Shown: piece by piece, positions 18,756 to 27,439 of the stretch
How positions within the stretch are numbered: position 1 is the first letter of the stretch
Layout: every line of letters starts with the position of its first letter
Assembly (NCBI RefSeq): GCF_006175985.1
Contig: NZ_SRSH01000004.1
Span: forward strand, 124,001-188,000
Length of the DNA stretch: 64,000 bases
Direction: 5' to 3'
Source: Methylotetracoccus oryzae
GTDB lineage: Bacteria > Pseudomonadota > Gammaproteobacteria > Methylococcales > Methylococcaceae
Notes under the pieces: generated by a model
Told to the model about the DNA's origin: nothing
Seen by the model: the letters and a program-made list of their open reading frames with translations, nothing else
Databases searched by the model: none
Program-made: the position numbers and the translations under genes

Positions 18756-21059
18756 CTAGGCCGCCGAATCCGCCACTTCGCCTTCCGCGACGGGGGCGGC
18801 GTAGCCGCATTCCTTTTGCGGACAGACTTTTTCGGTGCCGCGGCGCTTGCCGGTCTTGATGGTCAGTATCGGCCAGCCGCATTGCGGGCAGGGCTCGGCG
18901 AGCGGCGGATTCCAGACGGCATAACTGCAGGTCGGATACGTCGAGCACGAATAGAACAACTTGCCGAATCGCGACTTGCGCGTATTCAGCGTACCCACCT
19001 TGCATTGCGGACATTGCACGCCGGTGTCGGCCGGCTTTTCGATCGGCTCGATGTGCTTGCATTTCGGGTAGGCGCTGCAACCGATGAATTTGCCGTAACG
19101 TCCGGACTTGACGATCAGCGCGGAATCACATTTAGGGCAGGTTCGGCCCTCGATGACCTCGGCGGCCGCGGGCCCGGTTTCCTCACCCTGCATGTTCCGC
19201 GTGTACTTGCAGGTCGGGTAGTTGTTGCAACCGATGAATCGGCCATTCCGGCCGAGCCGAATGGACAACTGGCCGCCGCATTCGGGACAGGCCTCGTCCA
19301 GCGACTCATGCGTCACATCCGCCCGACGCAGGTTCTCGTCCTTGTCCTCGATCAGGGCCTTGAACGGGTCCCAGAACTCCCGCATCAGCGGAACCCAGTT
19401 CTTTTCGCCGCGCGACACCGCGTCGAGGGCGTCCTCGAGATTGGCGGTGAAGTTGTAGTCGACGTACTGGGTGAAATGCTCGGTCAGGAACTTGTTGACG
19501 ATGCGCCCGACGTCGGTCGGCGTGAAGCGCTTCGACTCCAGCGTCACGTAATGGCGCTGTTGCAAGGTCGAAATGATGGCGGCGTAAGTCGAGGGCCGGC
19601 CGATCCCGTACTCTTCCAGCGCCTTGACCAGACTCGCCTCGGTGTACCGCGGCGGTGGCTCGGTAAAGTGCTGCTCGTTGACGATGTCGGTCAGCGGCAA
19701 GGTCTGCCCGACCTTGAGGGCCGGCAGAAAATTCTCGTCCTCTTCACTGGGCGCGTCGTCCTTGCCTTCCAGGTATACGGCCATGAAGCCCGGATTGGTC
19801 ACGGTCGAACCGGTGGCGCGAAAGGTGTTGCCTTCGCCGCAGGCGAAATCGACGGCCACCGTGTTGATCGTCGCATGGACCATCTGACAGGCGACGCTGC
19901 GCTTCCAGATCAGGCTGTACAGTTTGAACTGGTCGGGCGTCAGACGCGCCTTGACGGCTTCCGGCGTGCGGTAGACCGAGGTCGGGCGGATTGCCTCGTG
20001 GGCTTCCTGCGCGTTCTTGCTCTTGGTCTTGTAGATGCGTGGCTGATCGGGCACGTTGTCGGCGCCGTAGCGCTCGGCGATCAGTTTGCGGAACTCCTGG
20101 ATCGCCTCGGCGGCGAGCGTGACCGAGTCGGTACGCATGTAGCTGATCAGGCCGACGCTTTCCCCGCCGAGGTCGATACCCTCGTAGAGTTGCTGCGCAA
20201 CCGTCATGGTGCGCCGGGTAGTGAAACCGAGCTTGCGGGCTGCCTCCTGCTGCAGGGTCGAGGTCGTGAACGGCGCTGCCGGGTTACGCTTGCGCTCCCG
20301 CTCTTCGACCTTGGCGACCGTCAGGAAGCCCTGCGCCTGAGCCAGCAGATCGGTGCGTACGGCAGCGGCCTGCTCGGCATTGGTGATGCTGAATTGTTCC
20401 TGCTTCTCGCCACGGTAATGCGTGAGGCGCGCACCGAGAGGCTGCGCCTCGGCCAACAGCGCGGCCTCGATGGTCCAGTATTCCTGCGACTTGAACGCCT
20501 CGATCTCGAGTTCGCGCTCGACGATCATCCGCAAGGCCGGGCTCTGCACGCGGCCCGCCGACAAGCCGCGGCGGATTTTCTTCCACAACAGGGGGGAGAG
20601 CTTGAAACCGACCAGATAATCGAGCGCGCGGCGCGCCTGCTGCGCGTTGATGAGGTCGAGCGACAGCGCCTTCGGGTGCTCGATGGCCTCGGTGATCGCG
20701 CGCTTCGTGATCTCGTGGAATACCACCCGGTGCACCGGCTGATCCTTCAGCGCCTTCTTTTCCTTCAGAATTTCATAGAGATGCCAGGAGATCGCCTCAC
20801 CCTCGCGATCCGGGTCGGTCGCGAGATACAGAGCGTCGGCCTTGGCCAGCGCCTTGACGATGGCCTGTACGTGTTTCTCGTTCTTCTCGATGAGGTCGTA
20901 CTTCATCTTGAAGTCGTGATCCGTATCGACCGCGCCTTCCTTGGGCACGAGATCGCGGACATGACCGTACGACGCGAACACGCGGAAATCCTTGCCCAGG
21001 TATTTCTCGATGGTCCGCGCCTTGGCCGGCGATTCGACGATGACCAGATTCTGGTTCAT
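18756..21059 (-). CDS. topA: DNA topoisomerase I
   Basis: A 767-residue type IA topoisomerase that relaxes negative supercoils. The TOPRIM domain opens NLVIVESPAKARTIEKYLG and carries the metal-binding DPDREGEAISWHL. The active-site Tyr is in GLISYMRTDSVTLA, near residue 310. Conserved RPSTYAAIISTLQQRHYV follows. The C-terminus has tetracysteine zinc ribbons (CPECGGQL...CNNYPTC, CPKCDSAL...CSAYPKC, CPQCKVGTL...CSTYPTC, and a last CPQCGW/CPQKEC pair). Length is shorter than the 865-aa E. coli enzyme at the C-terminal end, as in many proteobacteria. It is followed upstream on the strand by smg and dprA in the usual order. Confidence 0.97.
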   Translation of the reverse strand: MNQNLVIVESPAKARTIEKYLGKDFRVFASYGHVRDLVPKEGAVDTDHDFKMKYDLIEKNEKHVQAIVKALAKADALYLATDPDREGEAISWHLYEILKEKKALKDQPVHRVVFHEITKRAITEAIEHPKALSLDLINAQQARRALDYLVGFKLSPLLWKKIRRGLSAGRVQSPALRMIVERELEIEAFKSQEYWTIEAALLAEAQPLGARLTHYRGEKQEQFSITNAEQAAAVRTDLLAQAQGFLTVAKVEERERKRNPAAPFTTSTLQQEAARKLGFTTRRTMTVAQQLYEGIDLGGESVGLISYMRTDSVTLAAEAIQEFRKLIAERYGADNVPDQPRIYKTKSKNAQEAHEAIRPTSVYRTPEAVKARLTPDQFKLYSLIWKRSVACQMVHATINTVAVDFACGEGNTFRATGSTVTNPGFMAVYLEGKDDAPSEEDENFLPALKVGQTLPLTDIVNEQHFTEPPPRYTEASLVKALEEYGIGRPSTYAAIISTLQQRHYVTLESKRFTPTDVGRIVNKFLTEHFTQYVDYNFTANLEDALDAVSRGEKNWVPLMREFWDPFKALIEDKDENLRRADVTHESLDEACPECGGQLSIRLGRNGRFIGCNNYPTCKYTRNMQGEETGPAAAEVIEGRTCPKCDSALIVKSGRYGKFIGCSAYPKCKHIEPIEKPADTGVQCPQCKVGTLNTRKSRFGKLFYSCSTYPTCSYAVWNPPLAEPCPQCGWPILTIKTGKRRGTEKVCPQKECGYAAPVAEGEVADSAA

Positions 21060-21173
21060 GGAGCCTTAGGATGAAGTCCGAAAGATGGGGCGATTCACAC
21101 ACCGCGCCGTCGCCACCGCCTCAGGCGGCGGCAGGGTCAACTGCGCTGCGGACGGAGGACTGGCGACGCGGGG

Positions 21174-21641
21174 TCAGTGAAGATATTCCGGAACGGCGTC
21201 GTAGACCAGGTTTTCCATCCTGGCATAGGCCGCTTCCTCACTCGGCTGACTGAACAGGATCATCAGGACCACCCATTTCAGGTTCTCCAGAGTGATGGGG
21301 TCCTCGTGCAAGGCCATCAGCCGGTCGATGACCAACTCGCGGCTCGTGGACGTCAGGATCCCCGACTGTTCGAGAAACATCAAAAAGCCTCGGCATTCGG
21401 TATCGAGCCTCGACTTTTCCTGATGGGAGAAGACGCGGAACGACGGCGAGGAGAGCGATCGAATGGGCGGTTGCTCGGCCAATGACTCGAGCCACTCGAA
21501 TGCCCTGCTCACTTCCTTCCCGGGAAATCCCGCCTCCAGCAACTCATCCCGAAGTGCATCCGGATCTGGCGAATGCTCTTCGTCTCCGTCCATGTAGTTT
21601 TGAAACAGATAGATCAGCACATCGAAGACGTTTTCTTTCAT
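21174..21641 (-). CDS. smg: Smg family protein (DUF494)
   Basis: A 155-residue member of the Smg/DUF494 family, recognised from its opening KENVFDVLIYLFQNYMDGD and the pattern ELLEAGFPGKEVSRAFEWLE. The C-terminus has the typical LKWVVLMILFSQPSEEAAYA block. No catalytic activity is established for the family; it is small, helical and encoded next to dprA and topA in many gammaproteobacteria, the arrangement seen here. It is 42 bp downstream of dprA. Confidence 0.92.
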   Translation of the reverse strand: MKENVFDVLIYLFQNYMDGDEEHSPDPDALRDELLEAGFPGKEVSRAFEWLESLAEQPPIRSLSSPSFRVFSHQEKSRLDTECRGFLMFLEQSGILTSTSRELVIDRLMALHEDPITLENLKWVVLMILFSQPSEEAAYARMENLVYDAVPEYLH

Positions 21642-21682
21642 TCCGGGCCTCGAGCGGGGACGACCACGCGATGCGGGTCTCC

Positions 21683-22798
21683 CTACTCATCGTAGGTGAT
21701 TCTGCAGTAACAGCCTGTCGGCGTTGACGCGACGTATCCCTTCAGCTCGAGATCTAGCAGCAGATAGGCCACTTCTTCGGCACTCATCCCGCTAGCTGTT
21801 ACTAGAGTATCCACAGAGGTGGGTTCCCACGCAACATATTTCAACAGGAGTGCGGCCGCAGATTCGGGACGATCGGCAGCCGGACGAGAGCCGTCGGAGG
21901 GCTGCCATGCAACCGCAAAGCCCGCCAGTTCCTCCAGAATGTCGGCGACGTTTTCGACCAGTTTGGCGCCATCCTTGATCAACGCATGGCAGCCCCGCGC
22001 CATCGGATTGTGGATGGACCCGGGAATCGCGAACACCTCCCGCCCCTGCTCCAGGGCCGCCTTGGCCGTGATCAGCGAACCGGAGCGCAGGCTTGCCTCG
22101 ACGACCAGCGTGCCGGTGCTCAGACCGCTGATGATGCGGTTCCGGCGCGGAAAGTGGGCCGGCAGCGGCGGCGTGCCGACCGGAAACTCGGACACTACCG
22201 CCCCTGCCTCGACCACTTCGGCCATCAGGTCGGCATGGCGCCGCGGATAGACCTGGTCCAGGCCGGTACCGACCACCGCGACGGTTCGCCCGCCGCCGTC
22301 GATCGCGCCGCGATGACTCGCGGCGTCGATGCCGAGCGCGAGTCCGCTGGTAACGGTAATGCCGCTGGCCGCCAGCGCCGCGGCAAACTCACGGGAAGTC
22401 CGCTGACCCGGCGGTGTCGGGTTCCGGCTACCGACGATGGCGACCTGCAGCGAGCCCAGCGCCGCAACGTCCCCGAGCACGAACAGCACGGGCGGCGGCG
22501 CCGGAATCTCCCGCAGCAACGGCGGATACCCGGGATCCGCCAAGGTCAGGATACTGCGCCCGGACTGCGCGGACAGCCAGGCGAGATCCCGCTCGACGCC
22601 GCCCCAGTCGGGCGCCTTCAGGTAATCGAGCAGCGGCGCCTTGAATCCAAGCCCGGCCAGCGCCGCCCGCGATTCCTGGAACAGGAAACGCGGACCGGCG
22701 TGAAGCTCCAGCAGTTGGCGCCACTGGCGCGCCCCAGACAGTGGCGCCCGCAACAGGGCGAGCCAGTAGCGCAGGCTGTTCGGATCGGTGTCGGACAC
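21683..22798 (-). CDS. dprA: DNA-processing protein DprA/Smf
   Basis: A DprA Rossmann-fold protein of about 371 residues, which in transformable bacteria loads RecA on incoming single-stranded DNA. The core shows VAIVGSRNPTPPGQRTSREF, SGLALGIDAASHRGAI, VGTGLDQVYPRRH and FPRRNRIISGLS, followed by VVEASLRSGSLITAKAALEQ and the GSIHNP loop. A C-terminal winged-helix-like segment (VDTLVTASGMSAEEVAYLLLDLELKGYV) is present. I place the start at GTG 22798, just after the LysM gene stop. An ATG at 22834 would extend it by 12 residues and overlap that gene by 32 bp. Neither start has a strong Shine-Dalgarno. Confidence 0.94.
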   Translation of the reverse strand: MSDTDPNSLRYWLALLRAPLSGARQWRQLLELHAGPRFLFQESRAALAGLGFKAPLLDYLKAPDWGGVERDLAWLSAQSGRSILTLADPGYPPLLREIPAPPPVLFVLGDVAALGSLQVAIVGSRNPTPPGQRTSREFAAALAASGITVTSGLALGIDAASHRGAIDGGGRTVAVVGTGLDQVYPRRHADLMAEVVEAGAVVSEFPVGTPPLPAHFPRRNRIISGLSTGTLVVEASLRSGSLITAKAALEQGREVFAIPGSIHNPMARGCHALIKDGAKLVENVADILEELAGFAVAWQPSDGSRPAADRPESAAALLLKYVAWEPTSVDTLVTASGMSAEEVAYLLLDLELKGYVASTPTGCYCRITYDE

Positions 22799-22802
22799 CG
22801 TA

Positions 22803-23837
22803 TCAACCGGGGGGCTGGATGATGTCGAGCACATGGACCGGTCGGGAAGCGCGCAGGATCAGCGCATAACTGACGCGTTCGAACACGCGAAAGACCAGCA
22901 GCGCACCGGCCGACTGTTCCGGAGCGAAGACCCGCGTCCCGAATCCGGCATAGGGATCGCGCAACTCGATACCGCGTTGCACGATCTCGAACACATGACC
23001 CGACTCGATACCGTCGCGCGCCCCCCGATCCAGCGTCACGACCTGGTACTGGCCGATCTGTGACACGCCATCGAGTACGCCGATGATATGGCCGCGCAGC
23101 GGCTTCTTGATGGCATGCGGGTGCACGTAAAGCCCGGTCTCGCCCGCATTGCGTGCCAGGATGCGATCGCCGATGACCGCCTCGCGCTGGTTCCGGAGCA
23201 TCACCAGGGTTGCGGGATCGCCGGGGGCAACCAGGGTCGCATCCGCGACGAAGATCCCTTCATAGCCCAGGGTCTCGCCGGTATCACCCTCGGTCAGCGG
23301 CTGACCGACGCGGAACACGGTGAAATCCCGCGCCGGCGCCTGGGGCAGGCCGCGCACATAGATGCGATCCTGCGCACCGCCGGCGATCCGCCGGTCCGGC
23401 AACGCGACGATGAAGGGACCGGCGTCCTTTTCGTCCTCCGACAGGGGGCGGGGACTGCTCAGGAACGGGCGTATCGTTTCGATGAGAATCGTCGGAATCG
23501 CTCGGCGCGGAGCGCTCACCCTCACCTGCGGCTGCAGCCGGACCTCGGACGCCGCCGCAATGCGGAGTTCGGCTTCACCGTCGAACCGGGTCAGTTCGAG
23601 TACATCGCCCGGATAGATCAGATCAGGATCGGCCAGCGCGGGATTGCGCCGCCAGAGTTCGGGCCATTCCCAGGGATGCACCAGAAAGCGCGACGCAACG
23701 TCCCATACCGTGTCACCCTCGACGACCCGATACTGTGTCGGGGCCGAAGCCAGCAATTCAACCGATCGCGCGCTCGTCGATACACCGGCCGCCCCGAGCA
23801 GCGACACGCACAGAACCCACATCCGATGCCAGTTCAT
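22803..23837 (-). CDS. Exported LysM-domain protein
   Basis: A 344-residue protein with a signal peptide (MWVLCVSLLGAAGVSTSARS) followed by a LysM peptidoglycan-binding domain (YRVVEGDTVWDVASRFL...LWRRNPALADPDLIYPGDVLEL). The remaining about 250 residues are a conserved but uncharacterised C-terminal region. This protein is usually encoded just upstream of dprA and divergent from def-fmt in gammaproteobacteria, as here. It probably binds cell-wall glycan in the periplasm. Its 3' end abuts dprA. Confidence 0.92.
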   Translation of the reverse strand: MNWHRMWVLCVSLLGAAGVSTSARSVELLASAPTQYRVVEGDTVWDVASRFLVHPWEWPELWRRNPALADPDLIYPGDVLELTRFDGEAELRIAAASEVRLQPQVRVSAPRRAIPTILIETIRPFLSSPRPLSEDEKDAGPFIVALPDRRIAGGAQDRIYVRGLPQAPARDFTVFRVGQPLTEGDTGETLGYEGIFVADATLVAPGDPATLVMLRNQREAVIGDRILARNAGETGLYVHPHAIKKPLRGHIIGVLDGVSQIGQYQVVTLDRGARDGIESGHVFEIVQRGIELRDPYAGFGTRVFAPEQSAGALLVFRVFERVSYALILRASRPVHVLDIIQPPG

Positions 23838-24036
23838 ACCTTAACTCCCGGGCTTGCGACGGGTCTCGACTCTTTGTTTAAGTCATCCGGCCGGAACACG
23901 GGAATCCCGGGTCAGGCCGAAGTGCGGCCCGGACGGCAACTTTTCTTGATCGCCGCAGTCTTTGCGGTTAACGTTCGAGGTCAACTGCGTGTTCCGCTGC
24001 CTACCGCCCGACTGTTCCAGACACCAGACCAAAACC

Positions 24037-24573
24037 ATGGCTATCCTGACCATTTTGGAGTTTCCCGACGAACGACTTCGCAAGAAGGCGTTGCCGGTCG
24101 ACGTGTTCGATGAATCGCTTACCCGGCTCGTGGAAGACATGCTGGCCACGATGTATGCGGCGCCGGGAATCGGTCTGGCCGCCACACAGGTCAATGTACA
24201 GCAGCAGGTCATCGTAATCGACATCTCGGAAGAGAAGAATAGTCCGCTGATCTTGATCAATCCTGAGATCGTCGCGCGCACCGGTCAGGAGGAAATGGAA
24301 GAAGGCTGCCTGTCCGTCCCCGGCGTCTACGAGAAAGTGCAGCGTGCCGAACGGATCCGCGTACGGACCTCGGACGTCAGCGGCAGCATCACCGAGTTCG
24401 ACGCCGATGGCCTGCTCGCGGTTTGCATCCAGCACGAGATCGATCATCTGGAGGGCCGGCTGTTCGTCGACCGCCTGTCGCCGCTGAAGCGGCAATTGGT
24501 CCGCAAACGCATCAGGAAGGAACAACGGCAGCGCGCGACGAAACCGCTGGCGGCCACCTCGGCCTCGCTGTAA
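24037..24573 (+). CDS. def: Peptide deformylase
   Basis: A 178-residue metalloenzyme that removes the formyl group from nascent proteins. All three family motifs are visible: [11 protein letters not shown] (motif I), EEGCLSVPG (motif II, with the metal Cys) and QHEIDHLEG (motif III, HExxH). ATG 24037 is chosen because it opens the conserved [18 protein letters not shown]; the frame is open upstream to 23962 without conserved content. It is followed 78 bp later by fmt, its functional partner. Confidence 0.97.
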   Translation: MAILTILEFPDERLRKKALPVDVFDESLTRLVEDMLATMYAAPGIGLAATQVNVQQQVIVIDISEEKNSPLILINPEIVARTGQEEMEEGCLSVPGVYEKVQRAERIRVRTSDVSGSITEFDADGLLAVCIQHEIDHLEGRLFVDRLSPLKRQLVRKRIRKEQRQRATKPLAATSASL

Positions 24574-24651
24574 GCCGCCGCGGCCCGATCCGGACTGGCC
24601 GAAACGTTCCAGGCCAGCGCCGGGCCGCTACCGCGATCAGGGATTCAATCG

Positions 24652-25575
24652 ATGAAGATCATTTTTGCCGGGACGCCGGAATTCGCCGTCCCGTCCCTGG
24701 AGGCCTGCATCGCTTCCGGCCACGCGGTGTGCGCCGTGTATACCCAGCCCGACCGGCCCGCCGGCCGCGGGCGGAAGCTGACGCCCAGCCCGGTCAAGAC
24801 GCTCGCGCTCGCGCATGGCCTCCCGGTGTTCCAGCCCGAATCCCTGCGACCCGCGGAGGCACAGGAAGCCCTCGCGGCGCTGGGCGCGGACCTGATGGTG
24901 GTTGCCGCATACGGCCTGATCCTGCCTACGCCCGTTCTGGCGACACCCCGCCTGGGCTGCATCAACGTGCATGCCTCGCTGTTGCCGCGCTGGCGCGGGG
25001 CCGCTCCGATCCAGCGCGCGATACTGGCCGGCGACGCGACGACCGGCGTCACGATCATGGTCATCGAACCCCGGCTGGACAGCGGCCCGATGCTGCTGAA
25101 GCGCAGTTGCTCGATCGAGCCGCTGGAGACCGCGGCCGAGCTCTACCCGCGACTGGCATGCCTCGGCGCCGAGGCGCTGTCCGCGGCACTGGCCACATTC
25201 GAAGCCGCGCCGCCGGTCCCGGAACCCCAGGACGAAGCGCTGGTTACCTATGCCGAGAAACTCAGCAAGCACGAGGCGCTGATCGACTGGCAGCAACCCG
25301 CGCTGACGCTCGAGCGCCAGGTGCGGGCGTTCAATCCCTGGCCGGTCGCCGAAACCCGGCTCCAAGGCCAGGTCTTGCGGATCTGGCGCGCCGAAGCACT
25401 GGGCGAACGACCCGACGCGGCCCCGGGCACGACGCTGACCGACCGCAAGACCTGGGATGTCGCAACCGGGGACGGCGTGCTGCGCCTGCTCGAAGTCCAG
25501 CTCGCCGGACGCCGACGCGTCCCCGGGCCGGATTTCCTGAATGCGGCGCCCGAGCCGGCGCCGCTCGGTACCTGA
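24652..25575 (+). CDS. fmt: Methionyl-tRNA formyltransferase
   Basis: A 307-residue enzyme that formylates initiator Met-tRNA using 10-formyl-tetrahydrofolate. It begins MKIIFAGTPEFAVPSLEA. The catalytic formyltransferase block HASLLPRWRGAAPIQRAI is intact, including the Asn/His/Asp chemistry region (GCINVHASLLP and later EPRLDSGPML). The C-terminal tRNA-binding domain includes VRAFNPWPVAET. It sits between def and rsmB, only 5 bp from the latter. Confidence 0.97.
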   Translation: MKIIFAGTPEFAVPSLEACIASGHAVCAVYTQPDRPAGRGRKLTPSPVKTLALAHGLPVFQPESLRPAEAQEALAALGADLMVVAAYGLILPTPVLATPRLGCINVHASLLPRWRGAAPIQRAILAGDATTGVTIMVIEPRLDSGPMLLKRSCSIEPLETAAELYPRLACLGAEALSAALATFEAAPPVPEPQDEALVTYAEKLSKHEALIDWQQPALTLERQVRAFNPWPVAETRLQGQVLRIWRAEALGERPDAAPGTTLTDRKTWDVATGDGVLRLLEVQLAGRRRVPGPDFLNAAPEPAPLGT

Positions 25576-25580
25576 CGCGG

Positions 25581-26873
25581 TTGAATACGCGCGCACTGGC
25601 GGCCGAAGTCACGCTGCGGGTTTTCGCCCACGGCGAATCGCTGTCCGCGGCCCTCGCCGAGCACCTGCCCAGGCTTCCGGATCCGAAAGACCGGGCCTTC
25701 GTCCAGGCCGTGTCCTACGGCGTTTGCCGCTGGTACGGCCAACTCGATTTCCTGCTGGAGCGGCTCGTCTCCAGACCGATCCGGGAACCCTATGTGCGCG
25801 CTTTGGCCCTGGCCGGACTGTTTCAACTCCGCCACATGCGGATCAAGCCCCACGCCGCGGTCGCCGAGACCGTTGCGGGAGCGCAGCGGCGGGCCGCTTG
25901 GGCCAAGCCGCTGCTGAATGCGGTGCTCCGCAATTACCTGCGGCAGCAAGCGGCGCTGGATGCGGCCGTCGCCGAGAACCTGCTCGCACGCACCGCGCAT
26001 CCCCACTGGTTGATCGAGCGCCTGGAACGCGACTGGCCGCAGGACTGTGCCGAAATCCTGCGTCAAAACAACCTGCCGGCGCCGATGACGCTGAGGGCCG
26101 ATCGGCGCCTCACGACCCGCGAGGACTACTGCGAGGCGTTGCGGAGCGCGGAGATCGGTTGCGAAGCGGGTTTGGCGGCTCCCGATGCCATCATCCTGGA
26201 AAGACCGGTCCCCGTCGAACGACTGCCGGGTTTTGCCGATGGCCGGGTATCGGTGCAGGACGAAGCGCCCCAGCTCGTCGCCGGCCTGATGGACCTGCAG
26301 CCCGGCCAGCGAGTGCTCGACGTCTGCGCGGCGCCCGGCGGCAAGACCGTGCACATGCTGGAAACCTGCCCGGGGCTGGCCGAGGTCGTCGCGCTCGATG
26401 TTTCGGCCGAGCGTGCGACGCTGATCCGGGAAAATCTGTCACGCAGCCGCTGCGAAGCGCGCGTCGTCGTTGCCGACGCCGAAACGAAACCTGCCTGGTG
26501 GGACGGCCAGGCATTCGACAGGATCCTGCTCGACGCACCGTGCACCGCCACCGGTGTGATCCGGCGCCATCCGGACATCAAGCTTCTCCGTAAGCCGGAC
26601 GACGTGGCCCAAGCTGCCGCGCGGCAGCGCCGCATCCTGCAGCGCGTCTGGCCGATGCTCACCGTTGGCGGCCGTCTGCTGTATGCCACCTGCTCGGTGT
26701 TGCGGGAGGAGAACGAACAGAATGTCGCTGCCTTCCTGCAAGAACACACCGACGTGCGGGAACTCCCGCTGTCCGGGCTGAGCGATCGCCCGGTGATCCA
26801 TGGAGCCCAGATCCTGCCGGGCGATCGCGGCATGGACGGGTTCTATTACGCCTGCCTCCTCAAGCTCGGTTGA
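25581..26873 (+). CDS. rsmB: 16S rRNA (cytosine-967-C5)-methyltransferase
   Basis: About 430 residues. There is an N-terminal NusB-like RNA-binding domain (LAAEVTLRVFAHGESLSAAL...FVQAVSYGVCRWYGQLDFLL) and a C-terminal SAM methyltransferase with VLDVCAAPGGKTVHMLE. The catalytic Cys is in LDAPCTATGVIRRHPDIK and the second Cys in LLYATCSVLREENEQNV. No ATG is in frame near the fmt end; TTG 25581, 5 bp after the fmt stop, gives a length matching the family (E. coli 429 aa). The frame remains open far upstream inside fmt, which is coincidental. Its TGA overlaps the ATG of the next gene. Confidence 0.96.
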   Translation: MNTRALAAEVTLRVFAHGESLSAALAEHLPRLPDPKDRAFVQAVSYGVCRWYGQLDFLLERLVSRPIREPYVRALALAGLFQLRHMRIKPHAAVAETVAGAQRRAAWAKPLLNAVLRNYLRQQAALDAAVAENLLARTAHPHWLIERLERDWPQDCAEILRQNNLPAPMTLRADRRLTTREDYCEALRSAEIGCEAGLAAPDAIILERPVPVERLPGFADGRVSVQDEAPQLVAGLMDLQPGQRVLDVCAAPGGKTVHMLETCPGLAEVVALDVSAERATLIRENLSRSRCEARVVVADAETKPAWWDGQAFDRILLDAPCTATGVIRRHPDIKLLRKPDDVAQAAARQRRILQRVWPMLTVGGRLLYATCSVLREENEQNVAAFLQEHTDVRELPLSGLSDRPVIHGAQILPGDRGMDGFYYACLLKLG

Positions 26874-27439
26874 TGACATCCGCGCTCCGGCTCGCGGGAT
26901 TCGTGCTGGGGTGCGCCTTGCTGAGCGGCCCGGCGCCCGCCGCGGAAAGCTTTGTGATCCGGAGCGCAGAACTGGTGCCGGTCGGGTCCGACTACGTTTT
27001 GAACGCCGACATCCACTACGCCTTCTCCGCCAGCGCACTCGAAGCGCTGGACAACAGCGTACCGCTGACGCTGGCCATGAATCTGCGCGTGGAGCGCGTG
27101 CGTCCGCACTGGTGGAATGAAACGATTCTGGACCGTCGCCACCAGCTCGAGATCCGCTATCACCCGCTGGGACAGCTGTTCCAGCTGAACGTCGACGATA
27201 GAGGCAACCGGCAGAGTTTCACGACCCTGGCATCACTGCTGGACGCCATGGGCTCGATCCGTCGTCTCCCGGTCATCGCCACCGACCGGATTCTGGCCGG
27301 CGAGCGTTACGTGGCCGAACTGTCGGTCCGTCTGGACATCGAGACATTACCGCTGCCACTCCGTCCGACGGCCTACCTGTCACCGAGCTGGTACCTCAGT
27401 AGCCCGACATACCGATGGTCTTTCGCAAAATCCGACTGA
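26873..27439 (+). CDS. DUF4390 exported protein
   Basis: A 188-residue protein of the DUF4390 family, with a signal peptide (LRLAGFVLGCALLSGPAPAAES) and a beta-rich body with the characteristic VNADIHYAFSASALEALDNS and ERVRPHWWNETI stretches. Function is unknown; the family is consistently found between rsmB and an NtrY-type kinase gene in gammaproteobacteria and betaproteobacteria. Its ATG overlaps the rsmB stop by 1 bp and its 3' end overlaps the kinase gene by 25 bp, so it is translationally coupled to both. Confidence 0.9.
   Translation: MTSALRLAGFVLGCALLSGPAPAAESFVIRSAELVPVGSDYVLNADIHYAFSASALEALDNSVPLTLAMNLRVERVRPHWWNETILDRRHQLEIRYHPLGQLFQLNVDDRGNRQSFTTLASLLDAMGSIRRLPVIATDRILAGERYVAELSVRLDIETLPLPLRPTAYLSPSWYLSSPTYRWSFAKSD

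Noticed and set aside
18816..21074. Plus-strand ORF of 752 codons opposite topA
   Set aside because: Antisense shadow of a fully recognisable topoisomerase I in high-GC DNA.
24423..25580. Upstream extension of rsmB through def and fmt
   Set aside because: The frame is open by chance; def and fmt are clear in other frames and RsmB conservation begins at 25581.
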